Assembly: GCF_947503415.1 (NCBI RefSeq)
Contig: NZ_CANNDS010000002.1
Coordinates: 310,001-374,000 of the forward strand
From: an uncultured Tateyamaria sp.
GTDB lineage: Bacteria > Pseudomonadota > Alphaproteobacteria > Rhodobacterales > Rhodobacteraceae
Direction: 5' to 3'
DNA: 64,000 nucleotides
Under the pieces are notes generated by a model. The model was given only the letters and a program-made list of their open reading frames with translations. It was not told the origin of the DNA and did no database searches. A program made the position numbers and the translations under genes. Positions 52,875-63,069 of the stretch are shown here, in pieces. Position 1 is the first letter of the stretch; each line of letters starts with the position of its first letter.

Positions 52875-52916
52875 AGCCCCCCGGAGCCGTTCGCACCGGG
52901 GGGCTATTTTGTTTTG
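52875..52916 (+). terminator. Intrinsic terminator after paralog B
   Basis: AGCCCCCCGG-N11-CCGGGGGGCT-ATTTTGTTTTG. Confidence 0.85.
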
Positions 52917-53086
52917 AATTGCGCGGAAGCCCGTTTTGATTGACCGTGCCAGGGCGACTCCACAAAACGCGCGATCAAGGCGGCTGTTCCATTGATTTAA
53001 AAAGATTTTTCTTGCGTTTTTTGGGAACGATTTCGCCGCTCGGGCTGTTGTCCAGTCGAAGTTAGATAAGTGAAAGGAAAGTTAAA

Positions 53087-53503
53087 ATGACACGCAAGTT
53101 TGCACTGATCGCCTCGACCGCTCTGGTAGTTTCCGCAGCACCGCTGCTGGCCGACGACTACTCCGGCATGAAATTCGACCCCGCAAACACACTGGCCGGT
53201 GACACCAATCGCGTCGCCACCATCGACACCACCGAAGGCGGCAATGTCGTGACCAGCGATGGCGTTCTGCTGGGCCAGATCGAAGATTTCAACATCGGTG
53301 AAAATGACCGCGCAGAAATCATGATCGACATGGAAGCTGGCCTGCGTTTTGACGGTGACACAATGGATCTGACCATCGATCCTGAGAACGTGACAGTGGT
53401 CAATGGCGGCGTGGCACTCAGCCCAAGCGCGGACGACCTGTATGCAGCTGTCGGCCTTGGCGGTCAGAACACAGCCGGTCCGGTTGAGATCGACTTCAAA
53501 TAA
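53087..53503 (+). CDS. Small secreted acidic protein, PRC-barrel-like, divergent relative of the local family
   Basis: Signal peptide; NVVTSDGVLLGQIEDFNIGENDRAEIMIDMEAGLRFDGDTMDLTIDPENVTVVNGGVALS. Confidence 0.65.
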   Translation: MTRKFALIASTALVVSAAPLLADDYSGMKFDPANTLAGDTNRVATIDTTEGGNVVTSDGVLLGQIEDFNIGENDRAEIMIDMEAGLRFDGDTMDLTIDPENVTVVNGGVALSPSADDLYAAVGLGGQNTAGPVEIDFK

Positions 53504-53710
53504 GCGATTGCATCACTTGGTGCTACGACACGAACGGGTCGCTCTGCACATGCAGGGCGGCCTTTTTCGTGTCTGAGCCACGGCCCTCTTCACCTTCGGA
53601 ACACATTGCCGCGGGTACAATTGTTGCAATCAACACGTGGCCGTGACGCGTCCTTTCATCCTCAAAACGGGTGCCCACCTTCTGCTCAACAGCACAGAAA
53701 GGACGTTAAA

Positions 53711-54106
53711 ATGAAACGTTTCAAAACCGCCGCTACCACGCTCACCGCTGCTCTTGTGATGGGCCTGTCCGCCACCTTCGCCCAAGCCGACCTCAGCGGC
53801 TCCGACATTGCCGCTATCAACGGCAAAAGCGGTATCCGCGTTTATTCTTCTGATGGCGAATTTGTCGGCCAGACCTTTGGGTTGAGGATCAATGGCGAAC
53901 GGACACGACTGTTCCTGTTGTCGCGATCCGGGTCCACCTTCAATCTGCGCGGCGGACGGGATGTGATTATCGCCACACACACCGACAAGCTGACATTGCG
54001 CGGCAACCAACTGGTCCTCGACGCCGACGAACGCCGGCTCAAGGTCAAGGCGCATACGTCTGGCTCCAGCGACAACCGGATCACGATCCACCTGCTGAAC
54101 CGCTGA
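53711..54106 (+). CDS. Small secreted protein, paralog C
   Basis: Signal peptide; IRVYSSDGEFVGQTFGLRINGERTRLFLLSRSGSTFNLRGGRDVIIATHTDKLTLRGNQLVLDADERRLKVKAHT. Confidence 0.75.
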   Translation: MKRFKTAATTLTAALVMGLSATFAQADLSGSDIAAINGKSGIRVYSSDGEFVGQTFGLRINGERTRLFLLSRSGSTFNLRGGRDVIIATHTDKLTLRGNQLVLDADERRLKVKAHTSGSSDNRITIHLLNR

Positions 54107-54179
54107 GCCGTGTGCAGGTGCCAATCGCGGGAACGCCCAAGTGCCTGACACACAGTGCCACACCGGCATGACACAAACA

Positions 54180-54210
54180 AAACGGCCGCCCTCTCAAAGG
54201 GCGGCCGTTT
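54180..54210. terminator. Bidirectional terminator between convergent genes
   Basis: AAACGGCCGCCC-tctcaaa-GGGCGGCCGTTT. Confidence 0.85.
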
Positions 54211-54229
54211 GCATTACCTGTGTGTACGG

Positions 54230-55786
54230 CTAGTGCGAGAATTTCTTGATTTCACCCGAGCTGAGCCGCGCACTGTAAGAGTTCAACTCCTTGCGCACCA
54301 CTTTCATCAGGAAGTACAGGCAGAAGATATTGACCACCGCCATCGCAAAGATCGCCGCATCCGAGAAGTCGATAACTGGCCCAAGGCTTGCCGCCGCGCC
54401 AATCACGATGAAGATGCAGAAGATGATCTTGAAGACCAGTTCGGTCGTCTTGCCTTCGCCAAACAGATACGTCCATGCTTTCAGGCCGTAGTACGACCAG
54501 GAAATCATGGTCGAGAACGCAAACAGGATCACCGCAATCGCCAGCACAAAAGGGAACCAACTGATGGCAGAGCCGAATGCAGCCGAGGTCAGCGCGACAC
54601 CGGAATTGCCATCAACCGTTGCAATCGCGGTGCCCGCTTCGTTCAGCATGTAGTTGCCGGTTGCCTGATCAACGATCAATTGCTGCGAAATGATGATCAC
54701 CAAAGCGGTCATCGTACAAATCACAACCGTATCGATCAGCGGCTCCAGCAAGGACACGAAGCCTTCCGTGATTGGCTCTTTGGTTTTCACCGCAGAGTGC
54801 GCAATCGCGGCAGACCCCACGCCTGCTTCGTTAGAGAACGCCGCCCGCTTGAAGCCCTGGATCAACGCGCCGACAAAGCCGCCCGCGACACCCAGGCCCG
54901 TGAACGCCCCGGCAAAGATCTGACCAAAGGCCCAACCGATCATGTCGAAATTGACGATCAGAACGATCAGCGCGGCACCCACATACATGACGCCCATGAA
55001 CGGCACGACTTTCTCGGTGACCTTGGCAATGGACTTGATCCCGCCAACAATCACGGCAAAGACGACAGCCGCAAAGATGATGCCGGTGATCCAGCCGGGA
55101 TAGTCCCCGGTGATCTGCGTGATTTGTGCATGGGCCTGGTTGGCCTGGAACATGTTCCCGCCGCCCAGCGCACCCAGAATACAAAAGACCGAGAACAACA
55201 CAGCGAGGATCTTGCCACCGGGCAGACCCAGCTCGTTGAAACCCTTGGAGATGTAGTACATCGGGCCACCGGACACGGTGCCGTCCGGGTATTCGTTGCG
55301 GTACTTCACACCCAGCGTACATTCGGTGAACTTCGACGCCATGCCCAGAAGGCCCGCAAGGATCATCCAGAACGTGGCACCGGGCCCCCCGATACCGACC
55401 GCCACGGCAACACCCGCGATGTTACCAAGGCCAACAGTACCCGACAGAGCCGTGGCAAGCGCCTGAAAGTGGCTGACTTCGCCCGCGTCCTCAGGGTCGG
55501 AATAGTCGCCTTTGACCAAGCCAATCGCGTGGCCGAAAAACCGGAACTGGACCGCGGCAAAGTAGATTGTGAACACGGTCGCGCCGATCACCAGCCACAT
55601 CACGATCCATGGAAAGGCCGTGCCGGGAATGGGGGCAAAGATGAAACTGACAAACGGCCCCGTGAAACTTGCAAAGGCCTCGTTCACGCGCGCATCCAGC
55701 GATGCGGCGGCCTCTTGCGCCTGTGCAGGCACCGAAACGGCGATGAAAGCCGACAGCGCCAGCAGTATTGAAAATAGCTTTTTCAT
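54230..55786 (-). CDS. Sodium:alanine symporter family protein (AgcS)
   Basis: LSGTVGLGNIAGVAVAVGIGGPGATFWMILAGLLGMASKFTECTLGVKYRN...FSNEAGVGSAAIAHSAVKT. Confidence 0.93.
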   Translation of the reverse strand: MKKLFSILLALSAFIAVSVPAQAQEAAASLDARVNEAFASFTGPFVSFIFAPIPGTAFPWIVMWLVIGATVFTIYFAAVQFRFFGHAIGLVKGDYSDPEDAGEVSHFQALATALSGTVGLGNIAGVAVAVGIGGPGATFWMILAGLLGMASKFTECTLGVKYRNEYPDGTVSGGPMYYISKGFNELGLPGGKILAVLFSVFCILGALGGGNMFQANQAHAQITQITGDYPGWITGIIFAAVVFAVIVGGIKSIAKVTEKVVPFMGVMYVGAALIVLIVNFDMIGWAFGQIFAGAFTGLGVAGGFVGALIQGFKRAAFSNEAGVGSAAIAHSAVKTKEPITEGFVSLLEPLIDTVVICTMTALVIIISQQLIVDQATGNYMLNEAGTAIATVDGNSGVALTSAAFGSAISWFPFVLAIAVILFAFSTMISWSYYGLKAWTYLFGEGKTTELVFKIIFCIFIVIGAAASLGPVIDFSDAAIFAMAVVNIFCLYFLMKVVRKELNSYSARLSSGEIKKFSH

Positions 55787-55798
55787 TTGGACAGATCC

Positions 55799-56230
55799 TT
55801 ATGCGACGACAGTGACGGGAACGCGCGCGTTCATCACCAGATTTGCAGTTGAGCTGCCAAACAACCGAGACGTCAAACCACCGGCACTTGCCCGTGCCAC
55901 GATAATCTGGCTTGCGCCTTCTTTGTGGGCAATGTTGTCGATGGTCTCAGCCACGTCGCCATGGCGCACGATGGCCCGCGCAGAAAACCCGGCTTCGGTC
56001 AAAGACGCCACCGCCGGGTTCACCACCCGATCCATGGCCACCGCAATCTCTTCTTCGCGACGCTTGTGGCGCTCTGCATTCTCTTCGGGGGTCTGGAATG
56101 AAAATGGTGACCATTCGATCACATAGACGACGATCAACTCGCAATCCGTCGTCTTGGCGGCCAGTTCCTTGGCGAACGCTAACGCGTGTTCGCCGGAACC
56201 ATGACCATCAAGGCCAATAACTAGTTTCAT
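55799..56230 (-). CDS. Universal stress protein family
   Basis: MKLVIGLDGHGSGEHALAFAKELAAKTTDCELIVVYVIEW...HKEGASQIIVARASAGGLTSRLFGSSTANLVMNARVPVTVVA. Confidence 0.88.
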   Translation of the reverse strand: MKLVIGLDGHGSGEHALAFAKELAAKTTDCELIVVYVIEWSPFSFQTPEENAERHKRREEEIAVAMDRVVNPAVASLTEAGFSARAIVRHGDVAETIDNIAHKEGASQIIVARASAGGLTSRLFGSSTANLVMNARVPVTVVA

Positions 56231-56520
56231 GAAGCTGTCCCTATTTTGTAGTCTTATTTCAGGTATCCGGGGATTGGGCGGTCCGTGGATATGTGCTCCC
56301 GGTCCCGTTACCTTGGATCAGGCTAGGGCTTTCGTTTCTCTCAGTCTACACTTGCGATCAGCGGGCTAAGCAAGGACATGCCGTGGCTGGCTGTGTGGTT
56401 CAAATTTAGGCCACGTGATGACAAGCGTCGCATGGGATGCGCAAAACCGGCGCAAAACGGGTGCCAGCGCGCCCTTTGCAAACCCTCGTGGCCGTGTCCT
56501 GACAACGGACCCGCCTGCCC

Positions 56521-57144
56521 CTAGACCCGTGGCGGACGTGATTTGTAGACAGGCAAACGCCACCCGAAATACAAAGACCCTGCGCGCAGGGTAAATGTCA
56601 CGGCCGCACAGATTGTGGCCCCAAGGCTCGGCGACAGATCAAAATGGCTGGCAAGGGCCGTCGCTGCCGATCCACCAAGGGCGCAGGTGACATAAAGCTC
56701 GCCCTGTTTGAGGACCAGCGGCACCTCATTGGACACCACGTCACGCATCAGCCCGCCCATGCATCCGGTAATGATGCCCATCACCACGACAACCGGTGCC
56801 GAATGGCCCAGCGCCAGCGCAATGCCCGATCCCGCCGCGACAGCCACCGCCAACGCAAACGCGTCCAGCCAAAGCAACACGGCGTACCGGCTCTCCAACC
56901 GATGTGCCGTCACAAACACCAACAAGGCCGCGGCACTTGCAACGCCCAGATAGGATGGGTTTTCGATCCAGAACACGGGGTTCCGGTCCAGCAGAACATC
57001 CCGCAACGTACCCCCGCCCACCGCAGTCAGGATCGCAAAGAAACAGAACCCCACGATATCAAGCTGCGCCCGACTTGCGACCAGTGATCCTGTCAACGCA
57101 AAGACCAGGACCGACGCGTAATCCAGAAAAGCAAAGAGTGTCAT
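56521..57144 (-). CDS. Trimeric intracellular cation channel (TRIC)-like family protein
   Basis: MTLFAFLDYASVLVFALTGSLVASRAQLDIVGFCFFAILTAVGGGTLRDVLLDRNPVFWIENPSYL...GGLMRDVVSNEVPLVL. Confidence 0.9.
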   Translation of the reverse strand: MTLFAFLDYASVLVFALTGSLVASRAQLDIVGFCFFAILTAVGGGTLRDVLLDRNPVFWIENPSYLGVASAAALLVFVTAHRLESRYAVLLWLDAFALAVAVAAGSGIALALGHSAPVVVVMGIITGCMGGLMRDVVSNEVPLVLKQGELYVTCALGGSAATALASHFDLSPSLGATICAAVTFTLRAGSLYFGWRLPVYKSRPPRV

Positions 57145-57343
57145 GTCGGATACTTCTAACAAGGCAGGCCAGAACCTGAGGCACCTATCAGGTGACCACC
57201 ACGTTGTCACGGCGACATCGGAAGGCGCAGGCCGCCCCAGCCGCGTATGTGACTATGCTCCAATCGCCTACTAACCCGGCCGCAGATATTTCACTTGCCA
57301 TATCGGTCGAGTTTCCGATACGAAACTCGAAGCGCTTGACGTT

Positions 57344-57495
57344 GGGAGAACCAGATCACTGGTGCCGAAGGAGCAACTGCCTCGGAAACTCTCAGGCCAC
57401 AGGACCAACGACAGGCCCCAAGACTCTGGAGAGTGATGCCAACCGCATCCGCCGAAGGGATAATGATCTCAGGCACTCAGGACAGAGGAGGCACC
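57344..57495 (+). ncRNA. Tandem glycine riboswitch upstream of gcvT
   Basis: GGGAGA...GCCGAAGGAGCAA...CTCTCAGG...GGAC, then GGAGAG...CCGCCGAAGGGATAATGATCTCAGGCACTCAGGACAGAGGAGGCA. Confidence 0.93.
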
Positions 57496-57578
57496 GACGC
57501 GCAGGCACAGCCCTGCGCCTGACATGGTGCCGCTTGATTGCTCACAATCTCGTCGGCTTGCAAAAAAGGCGATGGGAT

Positions 57579-58703
57579 ATGTCCGACCTCAAACAGACCC
57601 CACTTCACGCACTGCATGTGGCGCTCGGGGCCAAGATGGTGCCTTTCGCCGGATATGACATGCCGGTGCAATTTCCGCTCGGCGTGATGAAGGAACACCT
57701 CCATACGCGGACGAAGGCGGGCCTGTTCGATGTCAGCCACATGGGTCAGGTCATTGTCCGGGGGGCGACCTATGAGGCCGCTGCTATGGGTCTCGAAACG
57801 CTGATTCCGGTCGACGTGCTGGGCCTTGGTGAAAACCGCCAGCGCTATGGGTTCTTTACTAACGAAGATGGCGGGATTGAAGATGACCTGATGCTCGCCA
57901 ATCGCGGCAATCACGTGTTTGTCGTGGTCAATGCCGCCTGCAAGGACGCCGACATCGCCCACATGAAATCGGCGCTAGCACCGGACGTAGTCGTCACCGA
58001 GATCACCGACCGCGCACTGCTCGCGCTCCAAGGCCCCGCTGCCGAAACGGTGCTGGCCACACTCGATCTGCGGGCCGCCGACATGCGTTTCATGGATGTG
58101 GCCACGCTGGATCTGAACGGGGTCGACGCGTGGGTATCACGCTCGGGCTACACAGGCGAAGACGGGTACGAAATCTCGGTTCCCATGGACAGCGCCGAAC
58201 CCCTCGCGCGCGCACTGCTCGATCATCCTGACGTTGAGCCCATCGGCCTCGGCGCCCGCGACTCGCTGCGGCTTGAAGCCGGGCTCTGCCTTTACGGCCA
58301 CGACATCGACGACACAACCACGCCGGTCGAAGCGGGCCTGACCTGGGCCATCCAGAAGGTGCGCCGCGTCGGCGATGACCGGGCGGGAGGCTTTCCCGGC
58401 GCCGACCAGATCCTGCACCAGATCGAAGACGGCGTAACCCGCAAACGCGTGGGGCTGCTGCCCGAAGGGCGCGCGCCCATGCGCGAGGGTGTTCCGCTGT
58501 TCGACGCTGAAGACAGCGAAGAGCCGATAGGCACCATCACCTCCGGCAGCTTTGGTCCCACCGTCGGCGGCCCGGTGGCGATGGGCTATGTCCCCACCGA
58601 ATACGCAAAAACCGGCACCACGCTCTACGGCGAATTGCGCGGCAAACGTATGCCAGTGACGGTCGCCAAACTGCCCTTCACCCCCGCCAACTTCAAAAGA
58701 TAA
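57579..58703 (+). CDS. gcvT: Glycine cleavage system aminomethyltransferase (T protein)
   Basis: [57 protein letters not shown]. Confidence 0.96.
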   Translation: MSDLKQTPLHALHVALGAKMVPFAGYDMPVQFPLGVMKEHLHTRTKAGLFDVSHMGQVIVRGATYEAAAMGLETLIPVDVLGLGENRQRYGFFTNEDGGIEDDLMLANRGNHVFVVVNAACKDADIAHMKSALAPDVVVTEITDRALLALQGPAAETVLATLDLRAADMRFMDVATLDLNGVDAWVSRSGYTGEDGYEISVPMDSAEPLARALLDHPDVEPIGLGARDSLRLEAGLCLYGHDIDDTTTPVEAGLTWAIQKVRRVGDDRAGGFPGADQILHQIEDGVTRKRVGLLPEGRAPMREGVPLFDAEDSEEPIGTITSGSFGPTVGGPVAMGYVPTEYAKTGTTLYGELRGKRMPVTVAKLPFTPANFKR

Positions 58704-58731
58704 CCCCAAACGAAACCAACGAGGGAAACCG

Positions 58732-59091
58732 ATGAAATACACCGAAGAACACGAATGGCTCCGTGCCGAAGGCGACGCCTATGTGGTGGGCATCACCGAA
58801 CACGCGACCACGCAACTGGGCGATCTGGTCTTTGTCGAACTGCCCGAGGTCGGCACAACCGTCGCCAAGGATGACGAGATCGTCGTGATCGAAAGCGTCA
58901 AGGCGGCCTCCGACATCATGGCCCCGGTGGACGGAGAGATCACCGAGGTGAACGAGGCACTGGCAGCCGACCCAAGCCTCGCCAACAGCGACCCGCTGGG
59001 CGACGGCTGGTTCTTCAAGATCAAGCCGTCCGATGCGTCCCAGCTTGACGGGCTGATGGACGAAGCCGCCTACACAGCGCTGATCGGCTGA
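58732..59091 (+). CDS. gcvH: Glycine cleavage system H protein
   Basis: [41 protein letters not shown]...[18 protein letters not shown]. Confidence 0.97.
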   Translation: MKYTEEHEWLRAEGDAYVVGITEHATTQLGDLVFVELPEVGTTVAKDDEIVVIESVKAASDIMAPVDGEITEVNEALAADPSLANSDPLGDGWFFKIKPSDASQLDGLMDEAAYTALIG

Positions 59092-59102
59092 AGGAACGCA
59101 CC

Positions 59103-61940
59103 ATGGCTTTCAAACCCACCGACTACCTGCCCTATGACTTCGCGAACCGTCGCCATATCGGGCCATCCCCCGCCGAAATGGACGAGATGCTGAACGTGGT
59201 GGGGGCGAAAGACCTTTATGCGCTGATCGACGACACGATCCCCGCCAACATCCGGCAAAAGGACCCGCTGGACTTCGGCAAGGCCAAGTCCGAACGGGAA
59301 CTGCTGCACCACATGCGGGTCACAGCCTCAAAGAACAAGGTGCTGACCTCGCTGATCGGCCAAGGCTATCACGGCACGGTCACACCCCCCGCGATCCTGC
59401 GCAATATCCTCGAAAACCCGGCGTGGTACACCGCCTACACCCCCTACCAGCCCGAAATCAGCCAGGGTCGGCTCGAAGCGCTCCTGAATTTCCAGACCAT
59501 GGTGTCGGACCTGACGGGGCTTGAGATTGCCAACGCCTCGCTCCTGGACGAATCCACCGCCTGTGCCGAAGCGATGACCATGGCCCAGCGCGTTGCCAAA
59601 TCCAAAGCCACCGGCTTCTTCGTCGACGAAAACTGCCACCCCCAGAACATCGCCGTGATGCAGACGCGGGCCGCACCGCTCGGCATCGACATCATGGTGG
59701 GCAACCCCGACGATCTGGACCCGGGCGCAGTGTTCGGCGCAATCTTCCAATACCCCGGAACATACGGTCACGTCCGGGACTTCACCGACCCGATTGCGAA
59801 ACTGCACGAGGCCAAGGCCATCGGCATCATCGCAGCCGACCCGCTCTCGCTCACATTGCTCAAGGAACCCGGCGCCATGGGCGCGGACATCGCGGTGGGC
59901 AACACCCAGCGCTTCGGCGTGCCCATGGGCTACGGCGGTCCCCACGCCGCCTACATGGCGACCAAGGCGGCCTATGCCCGCAACATGCCGGGCCGTATTG
60001 TTGGCGTGTCCATCGACAGCCACGGCAACCGCGCCTACCGGCTGTCCCTGCAAACCCGCGAACAACACATCCGCCGGGAAAAGGCGACGTCAAATGTCTG
60101 CACGGCGCAGGCCCTGCTCGCCGTCATGGCGGGCTTTTACAGTGTCTTCCACGGCCCAGAGGGCCTCAAGGCCATCGCCCAACGCATCCACCGCAAAACC
60201 GCGCGGCTGGCAGAGGGGCTGAAACAGGCGGGCTTCGACGTGCGCCCCGCCACCTTCTTCGACACCATCACGGTCGAACTGGGCCCGCTGCAAGCCGCAG
60301 TGATCAAGTCCGCGGTAGACGAGGGCGTCAACCTGCGCGCCGTCGGCAAAACCAAGGTCGGCATCACGCTGGACGAAGCCACCCGCCCCGAAATCATCGA
60401 AAAGGTCTGGCGCGCCTTCGGCATCGACCGGCAGGACAGGGATTACACCCCGCATTACAACATGCCGGACAAGCTGATCCGCACCTCCGATTTCATGACG
60501 CACCCGATCTTCCACATGAACCGGGCGGAAACGGAAATGATGCGCTACATGCGCCGTCTGGCCGACCGCGATCTGGCGCTGGACCGGGCGATGATCCCGC
60601 TCGGCTCCTGCACGATGAAGCTGAACTCGGCCGCCGAAATGATGCCGGTCAGCTGGCGCGAGTTCTCCCTCCTGCACCCCTACTGCCCCAAGGATCAGGC
60701 GGCGGGCTATATCGAAATGATCGACGATCTGTCCGCCAAGCTCTGCGATATCACCGGCTACGACGCGATCTCGATGCAGCCCAACTCGGGCGCGCAGGGC
60801 GAATATGCGGGGCTTCTCAGCATCGCCAGCTATCACCGCGCCCAGGGCCAGGGCCACCGCAACATCTGCCTTATTCCGATGAGCGCACATGGCACCAACC
60901 CCGCCTCCGCCCAGATGGTCGGTTGGAAAGTCGTGCCGGTGAAATCCGCAGACAACGGCGATATCGACGTGGACGACTTCAAAGCCAAGGTCGAAGAACA
61001 CCGCGACAACCTCGCGGGCTGCATGATCACCTACCCCTCCACCCACGGCGTGTTCGAAGAAACGGTGATCGAGGTCTGCAAGATCACCCATGACGCGGGC
61101 GGTCAGGTCTATATCGACGGGGCCAACATGAACGCCATGGTCGGCCTCAGCCGCCCCGGCGATCTGGGCGGGGATGTCAGCCACCTCAACCTGCACAAGA
61201 CGTTCTGCATCCCCCACGGCGGCGGCGGCCCCGGCATGGGGCCCATCGGGGTCAAAGCCCACCTCACACCGCACCTGCCCGGCGATCCCAACGGCGGAGA
61301 GGGCGCGGTCAGCGCCGCGGCCTTCGGCTCGCCCTCGCTGCTGCCGATCTCATGGGCCTATTGCCTGATGATGGGCGGCGACGGGCTGACGCAGGCCACG
61401 CGTGTGGCGATCCTGAACGCCAACTACATCGCCAAACGGCTCGAAGGGGCGTTCGACGTGCTCTACAAAGGGCCAACAGGCCGCGTGGCCCATGAATGCA
61501 TCATCGACACACGGCCCTTCGCCGACAGCGCCCACATCACGGTGGACGACATTGCCAAGCGTCTGGCCGATTGCGGCTTTCACGCGCCCACCATGTCATG
61601 GCCCGTCGCAGGAACGCTGATGATCGAACCCACGGAATCGGAAAACAAGGCCGAGTTGGACCGTTTCTGCGACGCCATGCTGGGCATCCGCGACGAGATC
61701 AAAGCGATCGAAGACGGCACACTGGACCCGGAAAACAACCCGCTGAAAAACGCCCCCCACACGATGGAGGATCTGGTCCGCGACTGGGACCGCCCCTACA
61801 GCCGCGAAAGCGCCTGTTTCCCGGCGGGCTCCTTCCGCGTCGACAAATACTGGCCCCCGGTCAACCGCGTCGACAACGTGTGGGGCGACCGGAACCTGTC
61901 CTGCACCTGCCCCCCGATGGAGGATTATGGCAAACCTTAA
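59103..61940 (+). CDS. gcvP: Glycine dehydrogenase (decarboxylating), P protein
   Basis: 945 aa; [14 protein letters not shown]...[47 protein letters not shown]. Confidence 0.97.
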   Translation: MAFKPTDYLPYDFANRRHIGPSPAEMDEMLNVVGAKDLYALIDDTIPANIRQKDPLDFGKAKSERELLHHMRVTASKNKVLTSLIGQGYHGTVTPPAILRNILENPAWYTAYTPYQPEISQGRLEALLNFQTMVSDLTGLEIANASLLDESTACAEAMTMAQRVAKSKATGFFVDENCHPQNIAVMQTRAAPLGIDIMVGNPDDLDPGAVFGAIFQYPGTYGHVRDFTDPIAKLHEAKAIGIIAADPLSLTLLKEPGAMGADIAVGNTQRFGVPMGYGGPHAAYMATKAAYARNMPGRIVGVSIDSHGNRAYRLSLQTREQHIRREKATSNVCTAQALLAVMAGFYSVFHGPEGLKAIAQRIHRKTARLAEGLKQAGFDVRPATFFDTITVELGPLQAAVIKSAVDEGVNLRAVGKTKVGITLDEATRPEIIEKVWRAFGIDRQDRDYTPHYNMPDKLIRTSDFMTHPIFHMNRAETEMMRYMRRLADRDLALDRAMIPLGSCTMKLNSAAEMMPVSWREFSLLHPYCPKDQAAGYIEMIDDLSAKLCDITGYDAISMQPNSGAQGEYAGLLSIASYHRAQGQGHRNICLIPMSAHGTNPASAQMVGWKVVPVKSADNGDIDVDDFKAKVEEHRDNLAGCMITYPSTHGVFEETVIEVCKITHDAGGQVYIDGANMNAMVGLSRPGDLGGDVSHLNLHKTFCIPHGGGGPGMGPIGVKAHLTPHLPGDPNGGEGAVSAAAFGSPSLLPISWAYCLMMGGDGLTQATRVAILNANYIAKRLEGAFDVLYKGPTGRVAHECIIDTRPFADSAHITVDDIAKRLADCGFHAPTMSWPVAGTLMIEPTESENKAELDRFCDAMLGIRDEIKAIEDGTLDPENNPLKNAPHTMEDLVRDWDRPYSRESACFPAGSFRVDKYWPPVNRVDNVWGDRNLSCTCPPMEDYGKP

Positions 61941-62015
61941 AAGCGCCACAAGCCAATGGCTGCTTTCACGGCAATGGCAACGCGGGTCAAGGCGTGGCCG
62001 TGTCGAAAGGGTTCA

Positions 62016-62837
62016 ATGCTCATGCGTCGTCTTGTTCTGTGCATCGCGCTTGTCTGCCTCGGGTATCTTGGCCTCACGTGGTGGAGCGATCTTGCGCGCC
62101 CGGACACCGGCTTTCGCATGGCCGCGCTGGAGGTCCCGAAACGCGCAGGTCAATTCGCCGAAACAGACCGCGCTGATCTCTTTGTGCCCTACATCGGGAA
62201 CCCGACCTATTCGGTGCCCGCCGACACCATCGACACCGCGATCCCCCATGATCTGGGCAGATATCGGTGGCACAGCTATCAGCCCGAAACCGGTGCCGGA
62301 CCCTTTCCCGTCGTCCTCCTGTTCCATGGTGCAGGCCGCGATGGTCTTTCGATGATCGACATGTGGCGGGACGTGGCAGACCGGAAAGGCGTGATGCTCA
62401 TAGCGCTTGATGGTCGTGATCAGAACTGGCCCCCAGATCGCGTGGAACCCACAGTTCTACATGACATCATCGCACAAGAAGATGTCGCCGCGCACATCGA
62501 CCCAAGCCGTGTCTACCTCTTCGGCCATTCGAACGGTGCAGCCTACGTCCAAGCCCTGATCAACCAGACCGAAGGGCCATGGCGGGCCGCAGCAATGCAC
62601 GCGGGCTTTGCTGACCCCGCATCGGCGATCATTCCCGAAACACCGAAACCAATCCGCTACTATCTCGGCTCCCGTGACCACATCTTCCAAACGGACGCGG
62701 CACGGTACGTCGCCAATGATCTTGCAACGAAGGGGCACGATGTCGATTTGCACATCATCCCCGATCACACCCATTGGTTTTATGATGCAGGGCCAGCGAT
62801 CGCGGCGGACGCGTGGACGTGGCTCGAAAGCCAATAA
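62016..62837 (+). CDS. Alpha/beta-hydrolase, PHB depolymerase/esterase-like
   Basis: VVLLFHGAGRDGLSMIDMWRDVADRKGVMLIALDGRDQNWPPDRVEP...VYLFGHSNGAAYVQAL (GHSNG elbow)...DHTHWFYD. Confidence 0.8.
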   Translation: MLMRRLVLCIALVCLGYLGLTWWSDLARPDTGFRMAALEVPKRAGQFAETDRADLFVPYIGNPTYSVPADTIDTAIPHDLGRYRWHSYQPETGAGPFPVVLLFHGAGRDGLSMIDMWRDVADRKGVMLIALDGRDQNWPPDRVEPTVLHDIIAQEDVAAHIDPSRVYLFGHSNGAAYVQALINQTEGPWRAAAMHAGFADPASAIIPETPKPIRYYLGSRDHIFQTDAARYVANDLATKGHDVDLHIIPDHTHWFYDAGPAIAADAWTWLESQ

Positions 62838-63069
62838 GCAGCCCGCGCCACTGCGCATGGTCCCGCACCCGATCACGCGTCAGCTTGCCGAAACGTGGTT
62901 AAAATCTGCGAAACGGACCGCCCGTAGGGCCAAGCCCTTGATCCGTCTGACCGATCACAAAGCGATGAATATGGGCTAAACGCGCCGAACAGGCTGTCCC
63001 CGCGGGGACAAACCCTTTCCCCCCGCCCGTCCCTGCTCTAAAGAGCGTGCCAAAGCCGGGGGACGACAC

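Noticed and set aside
54155-55771. 538-aa plus-strand ORF opposite the AgcS symporter
   Set aside because: Low-complexity H/R/D-rich translation; antisense artifact of a clear transporter gene.
57192-57578. N-terminal extension of the gcvT ORF
   Set aside because: The extension overlaps the glycine riboswitch; the real start is [14 protein letters not shown] at 57579.
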